64,000 bases of DNA from Pararge aegeria (Eukaryota > Arthropoda > Insecta > Lepidoptera > Nymphalidae). Positions 19,501 to 33,105 of the stretch are shown here, piece after piece. How positions within the stretch are numbered: position 1 is the first letter of the stretch; the number at the start of each line of letters is the position of its first letter. The stretch is taken from assembly GCF_905163445.1 (NCBI RefSeq), contig NC_053197.1:248001-312000 (forward strand), given 5' to 3'. Below the pieces are notes generated by a model. It did not search any database. It saw nothing but the letters and a program-made list of their open reading frames with translations, and had not been told where the DNA came from. Position numbers and translations under genes: made by a program.

Positions 19501-22500
19501 AACTCTCTATTAGTTTTCATCCACCATCTCAGCTACGGCTCCCGATCTTGAGACTTGATGCTGTCTCGTATAACGTGTCAACGCATGTTACGCGCACAAA
19601 AGCGCCCGACCCCGTTCCCAGGAACACTGCATTACTAAAATAGCGCGCTATTTTGCCTTATTCTTTAATTTGTGTCCATTTTGGATTAGAAGTTGTACCT
19701 CTGAATCGCATCCGTGCCTGACACTCACAGTTGTCGCTCTCTGTCAGCTTCTCTATACGAAAGGTATGCTGTAATCTTCTTTGTTGTTGGAAGTTTGTCA
19801 AACACTGACGAGTCCTTGAAATTTCACTCCAATACTCGTTCAAATAGTTAATTAAAGGATCATTACACACTTTTAATACAATAATTAATATTTGCATATT
19901 TTTTTCATAAAATCCACGTGAATTCAAAATGTTAAGACTTTGTGTAGTTTAGTTTCAAAAATCATTAGTTCACCGTAAATTAAAACGAACATACAATCCA
20001 GATCTGGTAGTTGGGTACGAAGATGCTAGAAAACGATCGCAGAAACTTTAAGTCAAATTCCATAAAACAATTTTCCGAGGCCAAGACTTACATTTTTAAT
20101 GCTCGCTTACAATTTTACAGCAAAAGCTTCATTTCTGTTTAAAGCGTTTTAACTTTAACTCCAATGCACCACGTGCCTCGGTAAAATGATATCAAAACCA
20201 AGAAAATTGGTAGAACAATGCCTCCCCAGCATCGCTCCTGGCTGTGGTACAGCATCAGAGCCGCGCAATAACTGTACCGACAACCGGCAGTTTAATTCAC
20301 TGTCTTCACCTCAGAACGCTCACGGGGAAATATGCCTTAAAAACTTGAAATTAGAGGGCAAAATTGCATATGAATTAATGAGAAATGTGGAGTTGTGTAC
20401 AGTCATCGGCGCAGGAAGCGTGGTAGGTCGCAATAAACAGGTTTCATACTTCGCGTGTCCAGAATAGCTTGACCTTTCACGCTCTCTACTTCGTCTCCTG
20501 CGTCTCCGCCGGCTGTATGCGCGCGGGGAGGTGCGGCGGGGCTCGCTAGCGTGGCCGGCAGCACAGCCTCGTATCCCCAGTGCTCACTTCACACGTTCGA
20601 CAAAGGGCCCTAACTGCCTGCTATTAACACTGCTCACCCCCCCGGTGTTGGGATAGTGATGTAAACAACTAATAAATTACGAATTACGGTTCCATTCGAG
20701 AATCGATATAGACGAGGAACATGTTACTATTATAATTATGGATCTCTATTAAATTTTGTGGGATAAATGTAGCCATTATTTGAACTCAATGTGTATCTGC
20801 ATTCCAAACAGCCAAATCGTTTAAGCCGGTACGAATAACAAACATCCAAACTATGTTATTTATGCATATATTAGTAAGACTAACCTTTGCTTGCGTGAAC
20901 GTCTGAGTGGTTTGGTTTTCTCTTAATTAAAAGAAGCTTATGACACTCCGACTCACAGAGCATCACGTCTATTAATTGCCCCGTCGCTGCGTGAAAGAAA
21001 GTTAACCTGCATTCTTCAATTATGTTTGAGTATTGTAACGACGCCTATCAGTCTGCGCTGAATAATCAACATTTACCCGGGTCTGTAGCTTAAGGAGTCA
21101 CATTTTAGAGGCCTGATCCTAACATTTGCTCTGGAGAGCAAGTTAAGATCTTGTCAGTTTTAATTATTAGTAACTCATTACCACTCGTTACCTCAGCCTG
21201 CTAATCCATATAGGAGCAACGAGGCTTAAACTCTATATTAGGTACTATTTCCTGTGAGAGATGGCCTGTGTGCAGCAGTCGGACAGTAAGAAGACTTACC
21301 GTAATATCCTGTAAAGCCTAAAACAGTGCATTTAGTGTAAGCATTTAAGTAGACTGACGTTATATAGTGAGTTATATAGACGTAGACTCAAGTGATAAAC
21401 GACTAAGACACCTGAATATATCTTTACATCGATCGAGTTCATGTAGGACTAAATTGCATAGAAAATGCACCCGTATTTATATCGAAATACCATGAACATT
21501 GCTTGTTAATAAAATATAATTTCAATTGTTTCTTGGAAACTATTTATTAAATTAATAAAAACCTAATCAAATTAATATCTGGCCAATATGAATGTATAGT
21601 TATCAGAAGTTTAATTATTTACCCACTTCATAAAATTATTGTTACACAAATTAAGCCTAAATCTGTTATTTTCTACTGACCATCCAAACATCAATAGAAA
21701 TTCGGCAGTTACGTTACGCCTCTGTCACGTTTGTAACACCAGGGACACAGAAAAGCTCGTCATGAATATGAATGCCATGTATCTCTCTGGAACTAAAAAA
21801 TAGACGATGATTTATAAACGAAAAAAATATAAATATATTTTAATAATTGCGTCTCTCCATCACTAGACTCTCGCTGCCTGAGGCCCTTTGCCCAGCTAAT
21901 TATTCAACCTAGAACCCAAAAACATTCGTAATAGGATTTAAAATTGCTTGGAGACAAACTATGTTATTTTACACAAAATATTTAATGGAGTTTGAACTTT
22001 GTCTTGATTGTAATAAGGTGTGAATTTGTTTGTGTTGTTTAACAATGATTTGGACAGAGGCTTGGCGTGAACGAGCGTCAAAGCCGTCGCGATACAGGAA
22101 TATAAAGCCTTTACAGACGAAACCAATTTCCACCTCCAACTTATGTTCCAACATTGTAATCGGCATATCCAATTTTGTTCTTCAAAGTAAGCTATTTTCA
22201 TATTTAAATTTAACGTTGAACTTCAGGCGCTTCCTAAATCAGTATACGAGTTTAAGTTCCATCAGAGTTCTATGACAAACGGACATTGGAGGGAGGTGGT
22301 TTGGTCGACTCAAGAAGTATTTCGGCCTAGCTAAATAGATATAAGCTTTACAGTGCCGATGGACTGATGGTTTCAATGACTGCACATAAAAGTCAGGTAG
22401 ATCCAAGCAATAACTTTTCAGCCGACTAGTGAGTCGATATGGTCTAAATCCTCTATATTTTAGATCTCATCGTGTGTCTCTAAATCATGATAGGATGAGT

Positions 22501-23172
22501 GAATTTTACACCAAATAGGAGTGCAAGTCCGGGCAAATGTAATCAACCTTGATCTACTAGGCATATACGTTACATTTGTATTTGATTGTATCTGCGGGGG
22601 CCCAAACTATTAATTACACCTCTTGTTGAAGCGTAAGTTGGCGTGAGTTGCTGTTCACGGCAACCAACCTCACTGCAAGTTCCTAAGTTTGTTATCGTCA
22701 TGAGTTTAGTTTAACCTTGTTCAATTTTGCATTCATATACGAGTAAGTATCGCCATTAAAATGAACATGACTAAAATACAATTTGAGCAATCCTGTCGTT
22801 TTATTCTAGGAAATTTAAATGTGAAAAAGTTGCGCCGAATAATGAGCTCTTCCTAAACGGGTGTCGAAAAAGTTCGGAACGTAAGTTGGATTAAGAAATC
22901 AGCACCGTCCGTAGAGGCTTTACAGAACGACAGTTAGCTTGTTCAGAGCCATCTTGCATCGGATACAGTAATCAGATATTAATCAACAATGAAAGCGTTG
23001 CTCTGTGTCGCCACTTGTCAATAGTAGCTTCTGTGTGTCGGCACGATTTTCGTCATTGTACACAATCAAAGTGCTTACTAGTATCGCTTAGAGCAGTAAT
23101 ATTTTAATATAGTAGACATTTTGTTAGATTCGATTCATCCTTATTTTTAAAACGTCAGTTAAAAATACTACC
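19501..23172. other. Mostly unique noncoding DNA
   Basis: Contains a GC-rich block (about 20470-20640: GCGCGGGGAGGTGCGGCGGGG) and an RTE-tail-like fragment at 21250-21290. No coding sequence recognised. Confidence 0.4.
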
Positions 23173-23345
23173 TACTTACTAATATTATGTTTGCGAAAGT
23201 TTGTTTTCCTTCCGTCACGTAGCAACAAATAAACTAGAAATTAGGCTCAGAGTTATTTGATAGGACGGAGAGTTGCTTTGGCTAATTTTTTCCCCATGAA
23301 AGCAAACAGTTCCCGCGGGGTTTGTAAAAACAGTAGGTTTTAAAA
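23173..23345 (+). mobile_element. Helitron-like fragment
   Basis: ACTAATATTATGTTTGCGAAAG is the usual opening of a lepidopteran nonautonomous Helitron, followed by CCCGCGGGGTTTG near 23320. No CTAGT terminus is found. Confidence 0.5.
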
Positions 23346-23748
23346 TAATTCTGCTTTAATTGATGGTAGTAAGCTCTCACGCGAAGTGTACAGTAAGACT
23401 TTTGTCGTAAATAATTACGTAATCGTTATCTAGTTGCCTACCTAAGTATATGCTGAAATTTTACTTACTCAGATAAACAGTAAACATTAACAGAGAACAT
23501 TAGTACTTACTCGTACCTCAATTACATCTGTGTTACCCTGAGAATATTACTGCAAAAGAAATATTTTCAGTAAAAATAAACACGGAGACTAATACTTTAA
23601 ACGCACCCAGTGTGTGCTTAGTTATTTGTTCGTGGGATATGTGTGGCTCTACCAATGCACTGATCTTGATAAAATTTGCCGCATCCTGATGATAAACCTA
23701 ACAAAAATATTTCTAGTATTCGAGTAATTTTTGTCAATAATCTGGTAA

Positions 23749-24033
23749 ATCTTAATATATATAAATCTCCTGTCACGATGTTTGTCCGCAATGGACTACT
23801 AAACTACTTAACCGATTTTAAATAAAATTGGCTCACCATGAGCAGTCTGATCCAACTTAAGAGATAGGATATCTTAGATCTTTAATTGTAGTCGCAATTT
23901 TATTTTATTGCAAATTATTTGTCACATGTTATATATATGTATATATATACTACAATACTCACTTAAGGCTAAGCGATACTGAATACTTTAAAAACAAAAT
24001 CAAACGCAGACGAAGTCGCGGGCAACAGCTAGT
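23749..24033 (+). mobile_element. Lep1-type nonautonomous Helitron, complete
   Basis: It starts at TCTTAATATATATAAATCTCC and ends CGGGCAACAGCTAGT, with a GACGAAGTCGCGGG hairpin region before CTAGT, and lies between AT-rich flanks. About 285 bases. No coding capacity; it would need Rep/helicase in trans. Confidence 0.85.
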
Positions 24034-24600
24034 ATACTATATGGTAGGTTTAGTTATTATACTGATTTTTCCAAACCGGTGGTAGACCGTAGGTTAGGTC
24101 ACTACTAACAGGCAGATTTGAAATTTCAAATTGCGTATAATATTAGGCCTGCTATGATATCTACAGTTTCAATATAAATAAAACAAATCACTCTTTGCTT
24201 TTTGTCACTGGTGTTGAATACTACACCAAATGTTAAGTGCAAATTCCAATTATCTTTGTTTAGCAGAAATTTAAAAATAAGGGAATCTACACACACTTAC
24301 AATGGGTTTTGGATGAGTACTTTGTAATTTTTGTGTTTTTAATTTTCGTGGGATGACTAAAGAAAGAGACATTTCATAATTTACTTAGGTTAGTATACCA
24401 AACATTTTTTACCTACCCTCACGTGAGAACATCGTAGTGGAGCTCTTACCTACCTACTTGTAATAGACTAAATTTACATGTGACTTGGTGGCAGCAAATA
24501 CATACATACCTCGAAAGCACTTCAGCTTAACCAATAACCTGGTATCCAGTATTTTAGTAGTCTGCGTTTTTAGTTCGCGTTTATTTCAGTTTTTTTTTTA

Positions 24601-24757
24601 CAAATCCTGTGGGTACAGTTTGTTGCCTAGATTATGTTACTCTCCGTTATCTCAACTAACTCTAGCTAAAGATCAAGTCGATTGGTTTAGTTAGGGCGTA
24701 AAGAAAGTTTTTTACATACTTGCAAACAAATACACTTTCGCTTTTATAACATTAGTA
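24601..24757 (-). mobile_element. Helitron-like 5' fragment
   Basis: On the minus strand it begins ACTAATGTTATAAAAGCGAAAG and contains CCAATCGACTTGATCTTTAG, paralleling 14000-14131. Confidence 0.5.
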
Positions 24758-24765
24758 TCGGTTAA

Positions 24766-25711
24766 GCATGATCTTCGGAAACGCACTTACGCAAACAGCT
24801 TCACTTTTAAAATCATATTCTATTAATTTATTACGTAGAATGTAAATAAGTACAAAAGGGGTTACAAAGTTATAATGACATGTTAATAAATAATAATCAC
24901 CCGCCACGACACAAAGAGCAAGGAGGCGTTTTCTCAACTATTATATTAATATTTACCCTGCCCCTCGCCGCTGGGGTGCAATTTGTTAATTTTATTCCCA
25001 AATATTGTGACAGACGCATTGTGAGCCACAATCCCGTTAGAAAGTGTTACTTCCTCGGGTATAATGGTCCGGCTGCTGAGCCGATTGTGTGGCGTGTCGC
25101 CCGCAGGAGAATAGGATTAATCATCTGAATGGGACCGCTTCGGATGACGAGTCAAGAAGGTGTAACCATTATTCGACGTTTTTTACACAATAAAGGCATT
25201 CTATTCACAGCTTTTTCCTTAACTGCTTCATTATCACAGGAGACAAAATGTGTATAAAATTTCATTTAAGTGCTTATTTTAACATAATAATTTCGTTGTG
25301 GTTCTTGCGTATATAATGCTTCACTAAGTATGTTATATCCGAACGCTTTTATTATATCTACTAAATCTAGTCACTGCAATTTATGATGCCAGTATAACCT
25401 GATAGTTATTCGCTCATCACTCAGATCCTTAATATGTCATATCTGAACAGTGCTTTAATAGTCTTGTAAAGGCGAGGTTGGATTTGTTTTTTTTTATACT
25501 ATAAGCCTTGGGTGCTGGTTATTATCTTATAACTAATATATGATAACAATTGTTGGAGCCCGCTAACCTGTTGGGTTTGCTGTTGGCGTAGGCTGAATTG
25601 TCTAAGCTCTGAATTCCTCTCGCGTATTATAGCTTGAGAGCAATAGGACGGTAATAGGCTAGGTAGTAGTAGCAGAGCATTGCTTTGTTTTAATCGGAAG
25701 GGCGTAGTTGC
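24766..25711. other. Noncoding interval
   Basis: No gene is recognised. The stretch near 24960-25130 has balanced composition (CCCCTCGCCGCTGGGG) and looks unique. Confidence 0.35.
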
Positions 25712-25886
25712 CGGTGTAATTAGAGGCACATGAGGCTTAACACCTACGCTTCAGATTGATGGACACAGGGCTTCACTTTGCAGTACATGTCCATCTTATA
25801 TCTTGCGTAGTGTTGCTTTGTTTATAGGCGATGGGTTCCACTCACGATGGTGGGTATAGGTCCGTCAATTATTACTATTAACAAAA
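25712..25886 (+). repeat. Family D repeat
   Basis: GGCACATGAGGCTTAACACC, TTGATGGACACAGGGC and the tail GGTCCGTCAATTATTACTAT match copies at 31993 and, inverted, 63729. Confidence 0.65.
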
Positions 25887-28067
25887 GCCTGAGGATGATG
25901 AAGTAGACCGGATGATAAAAAAAATTGCACTATTTTCTATGAAAGTATTCTTAAATAGAGAGGGACCACTCAGACCCGCGCAACACGAGCACGTAATGAT
26001 CGGGTTGTCAGTGGTGGCGCCGACACTTGTTTTGACAGGTTTTTGTGGCCGGTTCGCGGAAACTATAATTTGTTTGCACAGGCCACTGGGCCACGCAGGC
26101 CACCGCCACTGCGTTACGCGTGATTTGTGCCCGCAATGTGACTTCGCAACATTTCATGTTGTTTTAACACTCGAGTGCATAATTATGTTATTTCTACCTG
26201 GCCCTTGGTCCCTGACACGCTCACATATCGTAACACAGTCGCACTGCAATTTATGAAGTGAAACTTGACAGCGATTCTATAGAAATTTTGCAGCAATATG
26301 GCGTTAAATTTAATCAAAATCTGAACAAGACTTTGAGACAATATTTCGATGTCAAAAATGGTTAACGCATTATTGCACTGGTTTTAAGTGAAGCTCAAGG
26401 TATTTCTAAGCTTATATAAAGCTTTTATTAAGCTTTCCATTATGTCTTAGTTTATTAAGGAATATTGAGCTTTCACACCCTTGATCCATGTAACGGACTT
26501 TGATGATCATCGTCATATCGATCCCAGGATTTTACGATGAACTTTAATTATCATAATAGATGAGCCAGTGAACTTTGCATCACCTAAAGAAAGCCATGTT
26601 TGGACAGTAATCCGAAACTTTTTTACATTTCTGTTTTTCCTCATTTTCATGTATTAATATTAGGTATTAAATTAAAAGAAAATAAAGTTAGGTACTGGAT
26701 TTTAAAACATATAATACTTGCGGGATGGGCATAGAAAATAAAAAAACTAATTCAGGACTTTGGGAACTTATCCGAAACTAATTACTATGACGAGTCAGGG
26801 TCGAATCTTTACTACATTTAGTTAACCCTTCGATTTTGGTTTCTTACTTACCTTTCTAACCTCAAAGAGCGAGCCATCGTAGAAGCTACACATTTAAGTA
26901 GCTTATATTTTATGAAAAAAAACGTAATGTTTTGATTCCTCTTTCCCCTTATACATATCACTAGAATCGTATTTACTATCACGTTTGCTAGCAGCAGAGC
27001 ACGGTTCCAAAAAAAAAACGTAACCCGTGAACATCTACGTAACATGCCGACAAACTTATTTAAAATCTGTTAAAAATTGCCAAAACGCAATCAATATCTA
27101 TAATCTTCGACCACGCATAACTCGACAGCGCAGCAATGCAATAAATTAATATCTAATCGACTTTAGGGGTTACCTAATTGAAAATGGTTCTGTCACACTG
27201 AACTTGTAATCCTCCAAGAATGTGGCGCGGAGTCGCCGCCACCAGTGTAGCCTGACCCCGACCTCGCTCACCCTTGTGATACACGCTTGGGGACAAACTC
27301 AAATAAGATACATTTCAAAACTAGAAAAAATAATAAAGCAGATGTCAATGTGTTCTATACAACTAAATACCTACTAATGATTGAAAAGTGTACCTCCTTA
27401 CCAATTTTGAACGCTGAGTGTTTGTTTCTTGAAACTGTATTTAAGTACTTACAGCGTTGCTGTAAACTTAGCCTTGGAGATCAACTGGAGTCCTTTGAGG
27501 ACCTTTTTTCTGTATCAAACTGAGACTGATTCGATAGATTTATATTACAAAAAAAAACATAATTAGAATCACTTTTGGGCATAGCCTTGGAAATGTTTTA
27601 CAGCCACAAAACATAATTATTTTTACTCGATTTTGGTGTGCGTTTTATGATTATGGTACACAGCTATCTCCTTAGAGCAATTTATTATTGTATATTAATA
27701 TTTTTCAAAGTCTTTAGGGCTTTAAGACTTTTTATTTAAATATTTTTGCTAAATTAATATAATTCTAAATAAAACTACCGTAAAAAGAGAAGTAGCTTTT
27801 TAATAGCCGAACGATTAATATAAGATATAAGTTCAGCTGGCTTCCTACTTTTAGTAGTACTGCAACTTTATCTTGCCCCACATTAAGTTTGAATATTATT
27901 ATTAAACACACTAGAATTTTTATTCGAACCTACATCAAAAAGATTGGCAGGAATTTCTGTCCACTGGGCTACAATTGCCAAGTGTCTCAGCAAGAGGTTT
28001 GCTGTCAAGTTACGTTACTTTAAATTAACCAATAACCCACTAGTTGATTTTCAAATTGAGTTACATT
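25887..28067. other. Noncoding interval with GC-rich block
   Basis: A plus-strand open frame of 114 codons (25912-26256) spans a GC-rich block but shows no domain, and I do not call it a gene. The rest is AT-rich, with another small GC block near 27230. Confidence 0.35.
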
Positions 28068-28206
28068 TGTCTGGTGGGAGGCTTTTGGCCGTGGCTAGTC
28101 AACACCCTGTCGACAAAGAATAATGTGTACCGATACGATGGCGCTTAGAGACCGATTTGGGGTCTTAATATAACTACCATACTGTGATTCCAGTCAAGAC
28201 CTTACT
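28068..28206 (+). repeat. SINE family E body fragment
   Basis: GTCTGGTGGGAGGCTTTTGGCC and GCGCTTAGAGACCGATTTGG match the body of 18020-18243. The head is missing. Confidence 0.6.
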
Positions 28207-28989
28207 TGTAAAGGAATAAAAAACTCTATATTTAATACAGTTCAGTTGTGCTCGAAGACTTGGTAGATACTGTATTCTCGTTTCACTAAATAGGAGATTA
28301 CTCTTTAGGCGTCGAAGATGCAATCCTTTGCTCCATATTACAATTTTTTAATGAATATAGTCGAGCGTTTGACTGTAATCACACTGATGGTGCGTGATGA
28401 TACAGCCTAAGGTGGAGCGCGAAGATGTCTATTTACTCTTGATTTAAATCTACTCATATTATAGGTACAGGGAAAAAAGAAGCTGGAAGGATTCCAGGCT
28501 TTTGCGGTGCGAATCAGAGACGACGAAGAAAGGGGATTTTGAGATACCTACCGTCTTTTCCATCAGTGCGTGTATGCTGCCATCTGTAAAAATCACAAGA
28601 CGAAAAGATCTCGATAACAATGTGGTAGTCTTTTGAGCTCATTGCAATATAATCAGGTTGAGGACAATCAGTGCATTGAGTCATTTCGGTCAAGTTTGGT
28701 AAATCCCATTATTGCGAGTTGTGTAAAGGCAAGACCCGCCGGGGGCGGGGTCAGCGTCGCTGGCGGGTGGCTGAGCCGACTAAGCTCGCAGCTATTTCAA
28801 TTACCGCGGCCGCTCAGCTAATCCGCGAACAAAAGCCCTCTCATAATTCCAGATGCACGCTACTCGGCGGTAGCGAATAATTGAAATTTTATTGGCATCG
28901 CGTCGCTGTAATAGATGCCAAGCCCATTGTAGTTTTCCGTATCTGCTAAAATAATGGAGTCATTAAGTTACTTGAGTCATACGTTACGT
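28207..28989. other. Noncoding, GC-rich block 28720-28920
   Basis: The block (GCCGGGGGCGGGGTCAGCG; CCGCGGCCGCTCAGCTAATC) has no open frame with a domain and no repeat match. It is a candidate regulatory or conserved noncoding element. Confidence 0.4.
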
Positions 28990-29100
28990 TGAGTCCACCA
29001 ATCCTCACTGGTCCAGCGTGGTGGACTACGGCCTTAATCCCTTCTCATTGCGACGAGACCCGTGCCTTGTAGTGGCTCCATAATGGGTTGATATGATGAT
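28990..29100 (+). repeat. Family C fragment, plus strand
   Basis: CAGCGTGGTGGACTACGGCC ... ATAATGGGTTGATATGATGAT is the reverse complement of the CAT-rich end of family C. Confidence 0.6.
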
Positions 29101-29265
29101 TAAGGTACTTTGGGATTTATTCACTTGAATAGTCAGGCTGCGTAGATTTCTTTCCCTGCTTCTTTGGTCAAGTAGGGAATAGCATTTTGACAACATATCA
29201 CGAGTGTAATATACTTGGGAAATAGCATCGCTTTCAACCCGGCTCGTTGTTTACAAGCAGTTTTT

Positions 29266-29345
29266 TCGTAACGTAGCTTAATTGGTTAAAGCGTTCAGGC
29301 CACGATTGCCAGAGAGTCGCAGGTTCAAATCCCGTCGGTTTCGAA
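29266..29345 (+). mobile_element. SINE family F head (tRNA-like)
   Basis: TAGCTTAATTGGTTAAAGC (A box) and GCAGGTTCAAATCCCGTC (B box). I could not close an acceptor stem around it, so it is a SINE head rather than a tRNA gene. The body after it is not assigned. Confidence 0.6.
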
Positions 29346-31992
29346 ATGTTTTATGTGCATTTTAAATTTATTAAAAAGCACTTTTATGTTTAGTTTTAAT
29401 TATATATATAGCTATCTAGATTCGTATTTCATTTTGGACAAATAACCAACAGATTTAAGATTAACCAATCGAGAAATTATCAGTATCTCAATCGACTTTA
29501 GCTGTTGGAAATTTGTGTTGTCCATCCCAAGATTCCGAAAACACGCTGAAAAATCAGTCTTAGCTTCATCAGTTGGCTCGACGATTTTTATCTCATCCCA
29601 AGCTGCAATCGTGTAGTGTGAAGGGTTGAAGCTCTAATAGCCTCACTCCTTCCCGTATAATTAAATTAAATAACGCACGCAGGTTTCATGCTAATATTAT
29701 AAATTCGAAAATATGTCTGTTTGTTCTTTACATAAGTACAGCTCAACCATTGTACAGATCTTGACAAAATTTACCAAATTATACCATTACTTAAAACGCA
29801 CATAACTTATAGAAAAGTTAGAGATACGTGCTGGGATTCGAACTCGGCCCCCCGAAAGGGAAGTCGAGCTCCTGCCCAATGCGCTATCACTGAACCTATA
29901 CATTTATAAGAACAGCTAATCATATTAACATTCTGTAAAATTTGTAAAGAAATCGAAGACGAATCGGGAATGGAAAGGTCTCCTCGGGGTATGAGCCAAA
30001 ATAAATAAATAAACATCACGTACGTAACCCGACAGCTCGTTTTCCCGCTGTTTATATAAAAGATACATTGAAAATGATGTAACAAAAGATTTCCAACAAA
30101 ACCAGCCGACACACGACTAAACCCCGCGATTATAAATTCCAGCTTAACGCGATAGATTAAAAAACACTCACGGTTTCCTCCGCCACAACACCTATTGAAA
30201 CTGCCACCCGGGGTCTTTATTGCCCCGCCGTAAGGGCTAGACTCGCGCAAACATCACGTGTGATCGTTTGCATTAAGAGCAAGTGCGTACAAGCGGCGCG
30301 ACGTGAGATGAATTTCAATGCGGCAAGATGGCCGCCGCGCCGGATGTGTTGACAGACTAATGTTGCGAACTACCTGCAATTATAGACCAATTTGAATATT
30401 TTATGTGTACCTTGTGCTTATAGTCCGTATTTTCTTACATGGTGGAAAAAATCTTTTCAGTATTTTTTATAGAAATAGCTTTAAAAATATATATGCGGTT
30501 ATGTCACTGCCTATGACACACTATATAATAAATTAATAGAAACACTTTAGAAATGTCAAGTTATTCTACTTTTAGTGACTCTATCCTTCGGAAGGCATTC
30601 TACCCAGAAGAGCTGGCAAAAAACGCAGCAGATTGCTCTTTTTCAACAATATTATACAGCTTATCTTTAGGGTTTTTCTATTTTGAGGAAGCAGATCGGC
30701 CTGCTTCCAAATTTCCAAATTTTTCAATCATTAATTCATCAATCGTATAAAATGTATGAATTTCTTAACGACGAATTTCTTCTTTCTTTCTTCTTCTTGT
30801 TTTCACACATTGTTTAAATATATGCATTGGTAGGTCCAAGATTAATTTTCGTAAAAAAGTAGCAGTTTATATAAGATAGGTAACTAAGTAAGAAAAAAAC
30901 GGTTATAGGTACAGTTTAATTGTCCTCTGCTGCCGGTATTTTATTCGTACAGGTTCGAAACGAAGTCATTCAATCACCAGCCGAGAAATATTGAAATTAA
31001 GTTTATTATTTTGCAGCAAAGCAAGTTTTTATGCTTACTGTGAATTATTATTAGAACAATTTAATGATATTTCTTTGGTTCTTTATTACTGAGTTCTTCT
31101 ATATTAGAATGATAAGCCAAGGTTTTAATTGTCTTTAATTAATTGTTCATGTAAACATTACTCACTTAATTCTTTACTAACGAGAAGCGATTGACAGATT
31201 GATGGGCGCATCATGACATATGACTAGTGCCCCTATTTTACGTCGGTTGAGGGGGTGCTGGAATTCGGAAGGGGATCCTTACGCGGTTTCCACACGAGCA
31301 CAACAACAATAAGAATAAGTAATTTTATTATAGTTAAGTGAATTCTTTAATTAATAATCCTTCCTTAACGAGAAAGTGAGTTCGTTTGTTTGTCCTTCGT
31401 TCCCGCCGTAACTAAGTAGCCATCCTAGGCTACTTTTTATGATATAGATTTAAGAAAATAAATGGATTTGTAAAACGCCGGCAACACCTAGATCCTGGTG
31501 AAAAATATTTTTACGGCATTATTTTGCGAAATGATTATTTTAGAGTAATTTTTTCCTGACTTATTATTATTGAAGTAAGCTGAGGTAGCCGCTTATTGGG
31601 TCTAAATTAACACATAATATAGTATTACCCAGTAATCATTTATATGTGCTGGTAGCCCTTTTTTAATTAAAAAAAAAGATGTTTTAATAATCATAATAAC
31701 ATCGCTTAGATACAAATGACTATATCTGTTTATATGGAATCCTTATGGCTTTAGTTTAAAGTAAAAGGATGTAGGTCTTCACCACCACCGTACAGTAATG
31801 GTCACAAATATGTATGAACGCTTCATAGGTGCCTTTGAAAAGTCAACATTAATAGAAAAATAAAAAGAATTTTATTTTGATTTTATGGATTGAACATAGT
31901 TAAGTATCACAGAATCGTGATATGGTTAAGGTGTTCTATAATAAAAATACCATACACTTACTAATTTTAGTAGTACCTAGTAGATCTTTTTG
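29346..31992. other. Noncoding interval with repeat pieces
   Basis: Holds a Helitron 5' fragment (about 29690-29783, CTAATATTATAAATTCG), a family C head (29790-29892), a GC-rich block (30190-30360) and a LINE-tail-like GTATGAACGCTTCATAGGTG near 31810. No gene. Confidence 0.4.
29790..29892 (-). mobile_element. SINE family C head, minus strand
   Basis: AACGCACATAACTTATAGAAAAG, GTGCTGGGATTCGAACTCGG (B box) and CCCAATGCGCTATCAC (A box) form the inverse of 13162-13277. Confidence 0.75.
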
Positions 31993-32238
31993 TGTCAGAG
32001 CTCGTCCGGAGAAGTACTATCGCGATGCTTATTTCTGCCGCTAAGCAGCATTGTTGTAATTACAGGCATATGAGGCTTAATTAATCAGCTTAATGGATAC
32101 GAGGCAGCAAGTTGCAGGACGTGCCCTTATGCCAAGGGCACGTAGTGCGAAGTGTTGCTCAGTTTGTAGGTGATGGTTTTCCACTTACCATCAGGTGGGC
32201 CATCTGAGCTTGGTCCGTCAGTTATTACTATAAAAAAA
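31993..32238 (+). repeat. Family D repeat, longest copy
   Basis: Runs from GTCAGAGCTCGTCCGGAGAAG through TTAATTAATCAGCTTAATGG to GGTCCGTCAGTTATTACTAT. It joins the two pieces seen separately at 36472 and 37341, which defines the order of the family. Confidence 0.7.
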
Positions 32239-33105
32239 ATTAAAAATCTATTAAGACCCAGAAAAAAAGTTGTCGTATGTCAATATTTAAGTATAGTAAA
32301 AGTATAGATACCTATTACAGTAATGCAATATGTATATGCCCTGCAAATTTCCTTTTACATGCTAATTTTAAGATTTGGGGTCCTTGATTATGGGCTAGCT
32401 AGCAGGACACGACGCACAGCAAATCTATATACTCATAAGCCCTGCCGTTTCCAAAATTTGTCGGACATTCACCGACAAAAACTCTTGTGGATAACCCAAT
32501 CACGTCAAAAATACCTCAAAATGTAATAAAAATCGGCGAGTGTAGGGCGAGCCTTAATTAATTTCCGGAACATTTTTGTTAATTAGAGGAGTTCTTTTGC
32601 CCGCTCCTGACACCAGCTGACAATGATCGGCTCGTTAGGACGCCTCGCCGACACCCCGGGCGGGTGTTGTTGCTAATTGAGGGCGGGGCTTTCCCCGGGA
32701 ATTGGGCTTAGGTATTCATCTAATTATTAATCAATCGAATGGTAATAACAAACCCGCAACTTCCAATGTACCCGCGTGTCAACATCTGAAGCAAAGTTCA
32801 CAAGACGAGAAAAGGAACGTTAACAAATTAACAGTAATTGCTGACGAGAGAGTAATTAACTTTTGATGTTTGTTTTTTTATGGTATTTAGTCTATGGTCT
32901 TACGGTTGTGCTGGAAAGGAACGTGATCGCTAACAATGGGTCTGATAAGAAAGCTCTGAATATCTTATTGAATAATAGACAAGCTATGCTCCAGTATCCA
33001 ACTTACTCGTAACAAGTCTTAGGAAACTGAAGTGGCGGTGAATGTAAATTAATCTTCAAGAAAAATGATAAAATCACTTATTCTTCATCATTATTATATA
33101 TGAAC
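32239..33105. other. Noncoding, GC-rich block 32560-32720
   Basis: The block mixes TTAATTAG-type homeodomain-like motifs with GC-rich CACCCCGGGCGGGTG. It has no repeat match or coding frame and is a candidate conserved noncoding element. Confidence 0.4.

Noticed and set aside
25912..26256. 114-codon open frame
   Set aside because: No domain, no start context or splice signals of note, and composition explained by a GC-rich block.
29266..29345. Possible tRNA gene
   Set aside because: A and B boxes are present but no seven-base acceptor stem or cloverleaf can be closed; it is a SINE head.
29807..30250. 147-codon minus-strand open frame
   Set aside because: Its C-terminal end runs through a SINE head and the rest shows no protein family features.
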